Shown here one piece after another: positions 1 through 8,917 of a stretch of DNA of 34,002 bases. The DNA is taken from positions 1-34,002 of the forward strand of contig JAAYOS010000046.1 of the NCBI GenBank assembly GCA_012520195.1, given 5' to 3'. The notes below the pieces were generated by a model. It did not search any database. It was not told where the DNA came from and saw only the letters and a program-made list of their open reading frames with translations. Origin of the DNA: Clostridiales bacterium. GTDB lineage: Bacteria; Bacillota; Clostridia; Oscillospirales; JAAYOS01. The stretch's first letter is position 1; every line of letters begins with the position of its first letter. The position numbers and the translations under genes are program-made.

Positions 1-593
1 ATGTAGATAAAGCCGCAAATCGTACAGACATAAACACCGGTATTTTCAAGCATTGCGTCGCCTAATTTCTGATAGCGCCCCAACAGGGATTTCTGTATGC
101 GGGTTACCTTTTCGCTCCATACCAATGCCCTAAGCGCCCCCCTATCCTGTGCGTCAGAGGCCATGGCATTAGCGTTTGGGAATCCCTCTTCCAAATCCCT
201 TTCGACTAGCTCTACCAGTTGGCTGAAGTCCGGATTCTCAGCAGGTACCGAAGCTCTCTTAAAATAGTCAGAGAGTTCTCTAAAAAGCGCCGCTTCCTCG
301 GGCTTATACTGTTTCTCACAGCCCCGTGCAAGATTCGTGCAAAGTGCGCTCAGTTCGATGGCCGACATCTCCTTCATGTCAGAAGGTGGATTGGCTACAG
401 CAATCGGCTCGCTCTTCTTCGATAAGTCCGGTTCGCCCTGTTTCTCAAACTCACCTTTTGTTGCACCACATAGAGGGCACACCCAGTCCTCAGGCAACTG
501 CTCCCACGTTGTACCGGCAGCAATGCCTTCCTCAGGTATGCCTACAGCTTCATCATAGACGTACCCACAAACGGAACATACATATTTCGCCAC
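1..593 (-). CDS. Rubredoxin / rubrerythrin-like fusion protein (3' end truncated by window edge)
   Basis: Manual reverse-strand translation from a GTG at 593: [23 protein letters not shown]...[15 protein letters not shown] (rubredoxin), then a helical domain, then [11 protein letters not shown] (second rubredoxin-like knuckle) at the edge. Open at the left edge, so absent from the ORF track. Confidence 0.85.
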   Translation of the reverse strand, partial: MAKYVCSVCGYVYDEAVGIPEEGIAAGTTWEQLPEDWVCPLCGATKGEFEKQGEPDLSKKSEPIAVANPPSDMKEMSAIELSALCTNLARGCEKQYKPEEAALFRELSDYFKRASVPAENPDFSQLVELVERDLEEGFPNANAMASDAQDRGALRALVWSEKVTRIQKSLLGRYQKLGDAMLENTGVYVCTICGFIY

Positions 594-605
594 TTTATAA
601 CCTCC

Positions 606-1046
606 TTATTTGCCTTTCCCTTTATTTTTCAGGCATCCCTTACAAATACCCTTAAAATATACACTCTTATCATTGATTTGAAAATGGTTCAAATCGCTGT
701 TTGCCAACAAATCTAAATCTATACTGAAATCATATATGGCTCCGCATGATTCGCATATGAAATGTCCATGGTCCTGGGTGTCTATATCGTATCTGGTCTC
801 ACTTTCACCTACTATGACTTTGACAAGGCCTGCCTCTACCAATAACTTCAATGTATTGTAGACAGTTGTCTTTGACAGAGTGGGGATATCCTCATGAAGG
901 GCGGTGTATATCATATCCACAGTAGGGTGACAACGGTTGTCGGTGAGATACTCCAAAACCTTCAATCGCTGAAATGACATGTTGATATTTTTTCGCTTTA
1001 GCTCCTGCTTTAGCTCATCGTATAATGGTTTCATGAATCTCACCAC
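606..1046 (-). CDS. perR: Fur family transcriptional regulator, PerR-like
   Basis: 146 aa; winged helix (QRLKVLEYLTDNRCHPTVDMIYTALHEDIPTLSKTTVYNTLKLLVEAGLV), HGHFICESCG and CKGCLKN Zn site; next to the rubrerythrin-like gene and a Per box. Confidence 0.88.
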   Translation of the reverse strand: MVRFMKPLYDELKQELKRKNINMSFQRLKVLEYLTDNRCHPTVDMIYTALHEDIPTLSKTTVYNTLKLLVEAGLVKVIVGESETRYDIDTQDHGHFICESCGAIYDFSIDLDLLANSDLNHFQINDKSVYFKGICKGCLKNKGKGK

Positions 1047-1061
1047 CTATCCAGTACCAAT

Positions 1062-1076
1062 TTGTAATGATTACAA
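1062..1076. promoter_or_regulatory. Per box (PerR/Fur-family operator), perfect 7-1-7 inverted repeat
   Basis: TTGTAATGATTACAA is a perfect palindrome around a central base and resembles the Per-box core TTATAATNATTATAA; lies just upstream of the perR-like start. Confidence 0.82.
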
Positions 1077-1097
1077 TGTTGTAGCCGTTGTAACTCT

Positions 1098-1126
1098 ATA
1101 ATAACATACCCTTCTCCGGATTGCAA
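1098..1126 (-). promoter_or_regulatory. Sigma-A-type promoter of the perR-rubrerythrin operon
   Basis: On the minus strand TTGCAA (1121-1126), 17 nt spacer, TATTAT (1098-1103), just upstream of the Per box. Confidence 0.6.
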
Positions 1127-2004
1127 GTGTAAATCGAATTTTTCCTACACTGCAAATTGCATGTTAAAGTGAAACACTTTTATCTGTCATAATGTCATTT
1201 GAAAATCTTGTGTTTTTCTCTTTCTGTCTGGGCAGTCTGGGTGATAATTACCGTATCAAATGACAAGTTTCCACACGTCTCTTGGACTTTTGTGCAGAAA
1301 TATGCGTTCTGCTGCGAATAAGCTCTAGATAACCACACATTATTTGAGCCTTACAACCTAACAATATTCAATGAGATATCTAGTTATATGCAATAAGATA
1401 TAATGCGAAAATGCGATGTGAAAATATGCGGTCAGTCGCATACTTTGCAAAGAGGAAGATACATATTATGCGAAAAATGCGCAGAAATCGAAGTAATGTG
1501 TGAACGGTGAAAAGGAAATCGACTCTTTTATGCGGTATACGTTATAGAATATACTGTGTACGATATATCACCCCGAGAGAATCCACACACAACTCGAAAT
1601 TCTGCGCAGAAACCGTGATTCTACGCGCAGAGGTACACATTGCTCAAAATTCTGCGCAAAATCGCGTCCTAGCACCCATTAAGGCACTTCTCAACAAGCA
1701 CAAGCAAGCATGCCCTGCCTTTTCCTCAACCTATTCAACACAATCCATTTCCCAGTAACCGATTTCACTGCATCATACGCCATTTGTGGGCGGTCATTTA
1801 TGCCCTTGACGTCTAGATCACGTTTCTGCGGGCTACTCGGAAGCTTCTCCGTTTCTGCTTGTAGTAGGAACTAACACTAAAACAGAGGAGCTCTAGCGGG
1901 CCTATTTTTTCACTTCTTGTATTTCCTCTTCTTGTGTTTCATTTAATATTACAACTCTCCAACTTATCCTACACCGAAACGAAAATACGGCACATAAACT
2001 ACTG

Positions 2005-3375
2005 CTATGCATTTTCTTGGGTTCGAGTTAGGTTCTTCATCCAGTTGAAACTGTTGATTTTTACTACTGCAACGAAACACTTCAATATCTGATCACTCTG
2101 AAGGCAGGCATATACTACCCATGGCGGGGCGTCGAAAACAAACTGTGCTATAAGAGCAGAAGGGAGCACGACCCCAAAAACGAATATAGTATCATTTTTG
2201 AACACAAATCCCGTATCCCCTCCAGCCTTAACAAGACCTGCAAGTAAGGGGGCCTGATAGCATCTTCCGACCATTGCAACTGCCAATACGATCATAAATT
2301 GCTCAGCAACCACTTTTGTTTGGTCCGCAAGGTTATAGAAGGATATAAACAGGTCCTTAAGGAGAAACACCGCGGTCCCCATTATAACTCCCAATAACGC
2401 AAATATGATCTGAGATGTGTAGGAGTACTCCTTCATCTTCTCATACTCTCCAGCTCCAACAGTCTTTCCAGTGATAACACCGAGTGCTGCAGATAGTCCA
2501 ATAACGATCATATATAGCATGCTGTTCAGCATTCCTGCAATACTAACAGATGCTACTACTTCTGTACTCATGTGTCCGATAATCGCGCTCTGAGATAGCT
2601 GATTTATCGCCCAAACGATTTGACCAGCAAGAACCGGCGTCCCGTAGCGGAACAAATCACGGATAAGGCTGCTGTCATAAAGGAAGATCTCTCTTGGCTT
2701 GAACCTGAGTTTTGTATCGATGCGGAATATGTAAATGACCATCACAGCCGTCTCAACAATGCGAGATATCAATGTTGCTATTGCGGCACCTCTGACACCA
2801 AGAGCGGGAAACCCTAGCTTCCCAAAGATGAGTACATAGTTTAGAGTAATATTTGTAATGAGAGCTACGATAGAATTTATCAGTCCAATTCTCACAGACT
2901 CAACCGAACGCAAAGCGGAAATAGCCATCTGAGATATGCAGAAAAAAACATACGAGATGCATACGATCTCTAGGTAGCTTACCCCTTCCTCAATAACCAG
3001 CACATCATCGGTAAACAGACCCAATAGCTGGCGTGGAATCAAGAGAGCAATTACGGCTGACAGGGCTCCAACGGCGACACAAATCAGAGTTGTCATTGCA
3101 GAAACCTTTTTGATACTTACCGTATCCCGCCTACCCCAATAATGTGCCGAGATAATCATTGCAGCACTTGAAAGTCCTGATACAGCAAACTGTAAGAATG
3201 TCTGCAGTTGGTTTCCAACGTATACACCAGCGATTGCAAGTTCACCAAGTGTACCCACCATCAGGTTGTCAGCAAACCCGACTGCAAACGTAATGGCATT
3301 TTGCAGTGTTATTGGGATTGCCAACATGATAAGCGTCCTATAGAAGGACTTATCCCGAGTCATTAGCTTGCTCAA
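2005..3375 (-). CDS. MATE family efflux transporter
   Basis: 456 aa polytopic protein; MLAIPITLQNAITFAVGFADNLMVGTLGELAIAGVYVGNQLQTF is a typical MATE N-terminus; TTG start. Confidence 0.88.
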   Translation of the reverse strand: MSKLMTRDKSFYRTLIMLAIPITLQNAITFAVGFADNLMVGTLGELAIAGVYVGNQLQTFLQFAVSGLSSAAMIISAHYWGRRDTVSIKKVSAMTTLICVAVGALSAVIALLIPRQLLGLFTDDVLVIEEGVSYLEIVCISYVFFCISQMAISALRSVESVRIGLINSIVALITNITLNYVLIFGKLGFPALGVRGAAIATLISRIVETAVMVIYIFRIDTKLRFKPREIFLYDSSLIRDLFRYGTPVLAGQIVWAINQLSQSAIIGHMSTEVVASVSIAGMLNSMLYMIVIGLSAALGVITGKTVGAGEYEKMKEYSYTSQIIFALLGVIMGTAVFLLKDLFISFYNLADQTKVVAEQFMIVLAVAMVGRCYQAPLLAGLVKAGGDTGFVFKNDTIFVFGVVLPSALIAQFVFDAPPWVVYACLQSDQILKCFVAVVKINSFNWMKNLTRTQENA

Positions 3376-3484
3376 TTAAACATCTCCAATTCTCTTTATT
3401 TATATATACAAGAAAATCTATATAAAGCGAGGTCAGCTTTCCAGGAACCTTCCTCGTCATAACATTAAAATAGATTAAATATGC

Positions 3485-3514
3485 TTTACATCGCGCTTTA
3501 ATCTGTAGTATATT
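3485..3514 (+). promoter_or_regulatory. Putative sigma-A-type promoter for galM
   Basis: TTTACA (3485-3490), 18 nt spacer, TATATT (3509-3514), upstream of the galM start. Confidence 0.5.
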
Positions 3515-3560
3515 TATATAAAAGGAAAAGCAAAGGCTTGATTTTTGGGAGGTCCAATAT

Positions 3561-4613
3561 ATGAAATGTTATAAGAAGTCATTCGGCAAATTGCCTTCGG
3601 GCGAAAAGGTACACATTTTCCACCTTGAGAACGATAACGGTGTCGTGCTCGAGCTTATCGAGTATGGAGCGATCATTCACCGTTTGATCGTACCCGACAG
3701 GAGCGGAGCCTGCGAAGACGTGGTTATGGGGCAGGATTCACTCGAGAAGTACATAAACAATCCCTCCTGCTCGGCTGCAGTTGTAGGTCGCTGTGCAAAC
3801 AGAATAGCCGATGCCACATTCTCTATTAACGGTCAGAGGTATACACTTGAGCAAAACAATGGCACAAACAACCTACATAGCGGCAGTGGAAACTATGCAA
3901 GTAAGCTGTTTAGCGGCATAATCAACGAAGAAGAGAGAGACAAAGTCAGCGTAACTTTGTACTTTAAAGATACGGGCCAAGGTGGTTTTCCAGGCAACGT
4001 TGAAAACTGGGTAACTTACTCTCTCGATAACGAAGGCACAGTCGAGATATATTATAAATCAGTCCCCGACACAGATACAGTGATTAACCTCACCAACCAC
4101 GCCTATTTCAATCTCTCGGGACATAAGTCGGGCTCTATCAAGGACCACCTATTGCAAATAAACTCGGAGTATTACCTTCCAAACGGAAAAATGGCGTTGC
4201 CAACCGGTGAGGTGCATAGGGTAGCGGGAACAGACATGGATTTCAACGAATTTCGTCTAATCGGAGAGGGCCTCAACAGCGGTGAGACACAAATTGTAAA
4301 GCACGGCGGGTATGATCATAACTATTGTCTATGCGGAAGGGGCTACCGCAAGGTAGCAGAAGTTCGCGATCCAAAGAGCGGACGCGGTATGGAGGTCTAT
4401 ACAGACATGCCTGGTATGCAGCTCTATACTGCAAATGCTGACTGGAAAAATCTCCCCGGCAAAGATGGAGCTCTTTACCACAAGTATGGAGGACTCTGCC
4501 TTGAGACGCAATTTTTCCCCAATGCCGTAAATGCCTCCCACTTCCCCTCGCCAATCTTTAGGGCTGGAGAAGTGTTTGAGTCGGTAACTGCATTTAAGTT
4601 CTACACTTATTGA
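3561..4613 (+). CDS. galM: Aldose 1-epimerase
   Basis: 350 aa; ...VVGRCANRIADATFSINGQRYTLEQNNGTNNLHSG..., NLTNHAYFNLSGH, GGYDHNYCL, and LCLETQFFPNAVN are aldose epimerase motifs. Confidence 0.93.
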   Translation: MKCYKKSFGKLPSGEKVHIFHLENDNGVVLELIEYGAIIHRLIVPDRSGACEDVVMGQDSLEKYINNPSCSAAVVGRCANRIADATFSINGQRYTLEQNNGTNNLHSGSGNYASKLFSGIINEEERDKVSVTLYFKDTGQGGFPGNVENWVTYSLDNEGTVEIYYKSVPDTDTVINLTNHAYFNLSGHKSGSIKDHLLQINSEYYLPNGKMALPTGEVHRVAGTDMDFNEFRLIGEGLNSGETQIVKHGGYDHNYCLCGRGYRKVAEVRDPKSGRGMEVYTDMPGMQLYTANADWKNLPGKDGALYHKYGGLCLETQFFPNAVNASHFPSPIFRAGEVFESVTAFKFYTY

Positions 4614-4649
4614 GCTCACTAGAGCAAGTAAACTACTCTGTGTAGTAGG

Positions 4650-4706
4650 TAAAAAAACAGCAACGACTCTGCTGCTTTTGAATGGGCAGGGTTGTTGCTA
4701 TTTTTT
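4650..4706. terminator. Probable bidirectional terminator between convergent galM and U32 genes
   Basis: AAAAAAACAGCAAC ... GTTGTTGCTATTTTTT: AGCAAC/GTTGCT stem flanked by A-run and T-run. Confidence 0.55.
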
Positions 4707-5927
4707 ATTCTTGCGCAATATTGAATATTTAGGCACAGCAATAGGAAGCTTTAGCCTATAAAGCCTGTGCGGATGTTTCGCATCATCTGTAACGATTTCC
4801 TCAACAGTGTCAAACAGTTCTCCCACGTCGAATTCCACTGTATCACCGCGCGGAATTATCATCTCTACTACATCACCTGTATAGAAGCGGTTTTTGTGCC
4901 GTACAACGGCGTTTCCGGATTCGTCACACTGCTCGACAATCCCTACTACATCCCAGTCGCGGATGTAACTAGAATCAGCATAATGCTGCATTGGTTCAAC
5001 CGGTGTACCAAAGTAAAATCCGTCACAATATTCTCTATGGCTTACCTTACAGACCTCCTCGTACCATTTCTCATTGAAGGGGAGTCCTTTCTTTAGGTCA
5101 TCAATAGCACCACGGTAAGCCCGTGTAGTGACAGCTGCATAGTACTCGCTTTTCGCTCTTCCTTCGATCTTAAAACTGGATACACCGGCAGATGCGATCT
5201 TATCTAGGAACCGTATTGCACAGAGATCCTTAGAGTTCATTATATAAGTGCCCTCGGGGTGTTCCTCTACCTCGAAGAATTCTCCATCCCGCTTCTCCTC
5301 TCGGAGATAATACTTCCACCTGCAGGGCTGCGCACAGGCACCCCTGTTTGCGTCCCTGTCGGCCAAATAATTGGAAAGTAGACACCTACCCGAAAAGGAT
5401 ACACACATTGAGCCGTGAACAAAGCACTCAATATCTAAATCGGGAGATGTTTTTGCACGTATCTCCGCTATGTCGTCAAGACTGAGCTCTCTTGCAAGGA
5501 TGACGCGTTTTGCACCTAAATCGTACCACATACGGGCGGATTCGTAGTTTGCCACTCCGGCCTGGGTGCTCATGTGAATCTCAAGTGAGGGCGCATACCT
5601 CTTTATAATACCCATAACACCGACATCGGCCACTATCGCCGCGTCCGCACCGGAATCCTCCACAAACCGGGCAAAGTTACCTATCCGGTCTAGCTCGTTA
5701 TTTCTCGGAATGGTGTTGATAGTCACATATGCCTTTACTCCGTTCCTGTGGCAGAAATCGATAGCATCCCTTAGCCCATCACCCTCAAAATTCCCTGCGG
5801 CAACTCTCATTCCAAATTCATTTCCCGCCATATAGACCGCATCAGCTCCATATAGCACTGCCATGTTCAGCTTATCAAAATTGCCTGCAGGCGAGAGTAA
5901 TTCAATTTTTTTATTGTCAGTAAGCAT
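4698..5927 (-). CDS. U32 family peptidase
   Basis: 409 aa; ELLSPAGNFDKLNMAVLYGADAVYMAG and VHGSMCVSFSGRCLLSNYLADRDANRGACAQPCRWKY are U32 hallmarks. Confidence 0.93.
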   Translation of the reverse strand: MLTDNKKIELLSPAGNFDKLNMAVLYGADAVYMAGNEFGMRVAAGNFEGDGLRDAIDFCHRNGVKAYVTINTIPRNNELDRIGNFARFVEDSGADAAIVADVGVMGIIKRYAPSLEIHMSTQAGVANYESARMWYDLGAKRVILARELSLDDIAEIRAKTSPDLDIECFVHGSMCVSFSGRCLLSNYLADRDANRGACAQPCRWKYYLREEKRDGEFFEVEEHPEGTYIMNSKDLCAIRFLDKIASAGVSSFKIEGRAKSEYYAAVTTRAYRGAIDDLKKGLPFNEKWYEEVCKVSHREYCDGFYFGTPVEPMQHYADSSYIRDWDVVGIVEQCDESGNAVVRHKNRFYTGDVVEMIIPRGDTVEFDVGELFDTVEEIVTDDAKHPHRLYRLKLPIAVPKYSILRKNKK

Positions 5928-5999
5928 TTATATATATCTACTCCAAAACATGAAATCTACACTAACATGAAATCTGCTCCGCTAGTGTAATACCCGATA

Positions 6000-7100
6000 C
6001 TAATTATAGACTCCCGGATTAGCATCAATAACCGCTTGGTGCTCCTCAGCTGTTCGTGAAAAGGCGTGCACACCCTCTTCGGTCAGAGCATAGAAATAGT
6101 ATTTCGTATCTGACGGGTTAAGCGCCGCCTTTATAGACGCAACACCGGGGTTGCAAATCGGCCCGGGCGGTAAACCCTCATACTTATAAGTGTTGTAGGG
6201 ATTATCGATCTTTGTGTCTTCGGTTGATAGTTTGTCCTTACGGTCGGGTAATACATACTGGATCGTCGCATCGATCTGAAGAAGCTTGAAGTTCTTGCTG
6301 TTGAGACGGTTATGGATAACGGATGATATTTCACCGCGCTCGCTGTTATTTGCAGCTTCCTTCTCAATAAGCGAAGCAATCGTCAGTATTTCTCTCATCG
6401 TATATCCCGACTCATCGATCTTCTCTCTGAGAGAGGTCGTAAGCTTCCTATTGAAGTTTGAAAGCATCTTATTTATGGCACTGACAGGGTTGTCATTTAT
6501 ATAGAAGTCATAGGTATCGGGGAAAAGGTAGCCTTCAAGCCGGTTCTTTCCTTTTGGGAGTCCCTCAAGGAATGAGTACTCGAACTCGTAGTTATCACAG
6601 ACATCCCGTAGTTTTTCATAGGTGTTTACACCGGAATCGGAAAGCCTTAACAGTATCTGCTCCACCGTAAAGCCCTCAGGTATTGTTACACTGATAACCG
6701 TGCGATAGCTTGATGTTGATCTCATCGCTGATACCAGGGCTCGATAATCCATCGTACCCTTTACCTCATAGCTCCCGGGGCTGATTTTTTCTTCAGCGTC
6801 AGCGAATTTCGAATACAACCTGAATAAGAACGTATAACGCACTAATCCCGCCTCATGAAGCTTATCGGCAATATCTGCAATATCATCATCTTCAGCGATA
6901 TCTATTGTGGCAGTAAAATCGTCCTTTGTAAGTGCGAGAACATCGTCGGCAAAGAGCCATCCTACTCCTGCAAGCAAGGCCGATATTCCGATTACTAAGA
7001 GGAAATAGATAAGAGCACTAAAGCACCCTCCCCGGCGTTGCGGCTTTGGACGCTCTGCTCTTTCAGACCGCGGCTGCGGAATCCTGCGTTGTTGAGGCAT
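6000..7100 (-). CDS. mltG: Endolytic murein transglycosylase MltG (YceG-like)
   Basis: LEGYLFPDTYDFY, TIASLIEKEAANNSERGEISSVIHNRL, LQIDATIQYVLP, DNPYNTYKYEGLPPGPICNPGVASIKAALNP. The track ORF starts at 7133, but the in-frame ATG at 7100 has a better RBS (GGAGGGG) and is preferred. Confidence 0.93.
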   Translation of the reverse strand: MPQQRRIPQPRSERAERPKPQRRGGCFSALIYFLLVIGISALLAGVGWLFADDVLALTKDDFTATIDIAEDDDIADIADKLHEAGLVRYTFLFRLYSKFADAEEKISPGSYEVKGTMDYRALVSAMRSTSSYRTVISVTIPEGFTVEQILLRLSDSGVNTYEKLRDVCDNYEFEYSFLEGLPKGKNRLEGYLFPDTYDFYINDNPVSAINKMLSNFNRKLTTSLREKIDESGYTMREILTIASLIEKEAANNSERGEISSVIHNRLNSKNFKLLQIDATIQYVLPDRKDKLSTEDTKIDNPYNTYKYEGLPPGPICNPGVASIKAALNPSDTKYYFYALTEEGVHAFSRTAEEHQAVIDANPGVYN

Positions 7101-7707
7101 CGAACCCCTCCGTTTTCTCAATAAGATAAACATTGTCCTCAGTAACTACAATATCCATTTGGATATCATACGCTCCCACCGGAACACTGTCAATAAGCGC
7201 TTTTGCTAGACATACCCCGCATTTAACTGCATTTGTTGCACTTAGGTATCTGTCATAATAGCCCGCACCCTTGCCTAGACGATTACCTCTGCGGTCGAAT
7301 GCTAGGCCGGGAACTATCGCAAAGTCTATGGCTATCGGGTCAACTATCTCTGCATCATCACGCGGCTCTGGAATCCCAAACGGTCCACTTCGATCGAGGT
7401 CTTCCAGTGAGGATATAAATCGTGCATCCATAACACCGCCCCTGTAGCATCTGGGAACACAGACCTTCTTCCCCAATTCGAGTAGCCTCTCGATAATCGG
7501 TTGAGTCTGCACTTCCTTATCTATGCTAACATAACAAAACACGATATCAGCGTTCAATAGCTGCGGTATACTAAACAGCTTATTCGCAATGACTTCGGAA
7601 GCAGAGACAAGCTCGTCTTTCTTCATCATATGGAGTTTTTCTCTTGTTTCGGCCCTTAATCCGTTTTTCTCTTTGACAAGCCTGTCGCAATCTCTCAACA
7701 AGTGCAT
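7063..7707 (-). CDS. 5-formyltetrahydrofolate cyclo-ligase
   Basis: 214 aa; FCYVSIDKEVQTQPII, VPRCYRGG, FAIVPGLAFDRRGNRLGKGAGYYDRYL motif. Confidence 0.92.
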   Translation of the reverse strand: MHLLRDCDRLVKEKNGLRAETREKLHMMKKDELVSASEVIANKLFSIPQLLNADIVFCYVSIDKEVQTQPIIERLLELGKKVCVPRCYRGGVMDARFISSLEDLDRSGPFGIPEPRDDAEIVDPIAIDFAIVPGLAFDRRGNRLGKGAGYYDRYLSATNAVKCGVCLAKALIDSVPVGAYDIQMDIVVTEDNVYLIEKTEGFDASTTQDSAAAV

Positions 7708-7742
7708 CTCCTTTACTCCAACTACTGCATTATCACAGGGTT

Positions 7743-8864
7743 TCAGCTGAATAGAAGATTTATATATGGAAGCGGTCCTGCACCAAAAAGTATCTCGGCG
7801 AGCTGTCCAGGTGTGATATAAGCTCTTGAACCGGTGCTCTCACCACGCTTCACCGTAAGACCGCTTATTTCATACCTGGAGGTATTCCATGTGCAAATCT
7901 GATCAGACACTTCGAAAGCGCACTCCATATCCCTCCTGTACTCTGCGGCATAGGAGAGCATCCTCTCCGCGTCAAGAACGCGCACCATGCCAAATCGCTG
8001 AGCACCGTGTGGACATGCGGCTGTTAACATTACCGCTTCATCGACTTTCATACTGTCAAGAACTTTTGCACATATAGTATGAAAGGAGACTTCATCCTCT
8101 GCGAGCAGCTCGTTGATAAGGAGCTTGTCCCTGTCCATCTCACAGAGAGCATACCCCACCGGCCTATCTCCATCCTTTAGCAAGTACATGCCTCCGCCTG
8201 CAAGCTCTCCAGTCTTGACTGCGCGCTCCCAGTGCACAGGTGTCCTCATTAGGTGATTGCGATAGCGCATAACCTCTTCGTACAAATCTTCTGCAGCAGC
8301 AATCGCTACTGGCAACTCGTCTGCACCAAATGTCCTTTGTGATTCGGGTATCGTCAGTGTGTTTGCCGACAAGTCTTTTGCATAGGATGTTAGGGTGCTT
8401 CTTAACAAATCAAATCTATCCGAGATCTTATCTGCCGGAATGGCAACCCTGCGGAGCTTCTCATGGGTCAGGCCAAAGACCTCTGCAAAACCATAGCGCC
8501 TGTAGTAATCAAACAGATTATCCTTCTGGGGTACCAATATTGCAAGGGGGATATCTCTTTGACTGAGCACTGTGAATATATGTTCCAAAATCCCGGACGC
8601 GAGCCCTCTCCCCCTATATTCGGGATCTGTTCCTACTGCAAATATATATCCGACGGGAACAGTTCGCGAATGATATCTGAACTCCATAGGAATCACATGG
8701 GCCATGGATACGACCCTATCATCGTCAATGTAAACAAAGCTGTTTTTCGGGTCAAACATCTCATTCAGAAAGTAGTCCCTGAATGTTTCATCACCCGGGA
8801 AACATACAGACCACAGATTAGATATTCCTTCTCGGTCCTGCTCTATTGCATATCTCAACTGCAT
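7743..8864 (-). CDS. GNAT family N-acetyltransferase (Eis-like, with SCP2-like C-terminus)
   Basis: 373 aa; VGYIFAVGTDPEYRGRGLASGILEHIF acetyl-CoA motif; ~370 aa length and bipartite layout as in Eis-like proteins. Confidence 0.82.
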   Translation of the reverse strand: MQLRYAIEQDREGISNLWSVCFPGDETFRDYFLNEMFDPKNSFVYIDDDRVVSMAHVIPMEFRYHSRTVPVGYIFAVGTDPEYRGRGLASGILEHIFTVLSQRDIPLAILVPQKDNLFDYYRRYGFAEVFGLTHEKLRRVAIPADKISDRFDLLRSTLTSYAKDLSANTLTIPESQRTFGADELPVAIAAAEDLYEEVMRYRNHLMRTPVHWERAVKTGELAGGGMYLLKDGDRPVGYALCEMDRDKLLINELLAEDEVSFHTICAKVLDSMKVDEAVMLTAACPHGAQRFGMVRVLDAERMLSYAAEYRRDMECAFEVSDQICTWNTSRYEISGLTVKRGESTGSRAYITPGQLAEILFGAGPLPYINLLFS

Positions 8865-8917
8865 AGTATTATAACCCCCGACAGCCGATAATTATTTGTT
8901 TGAAATAGTCGTATGTC

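Noticed and set aside
1507-1758. 83-aa ORF in the perR-MATE gap
   Set aside because: No RBS or domain recognised; overlaps the repeated TGCGCAGAA motifs and looks non-coding.
2015-2040. CTTGGGTTCGAGTTAGG resembling a tRNA T-arm
   Set aside because: Lies within the MATE C-terminal codons (NLTRTQENA); no acceptor or anticodon arms around it.
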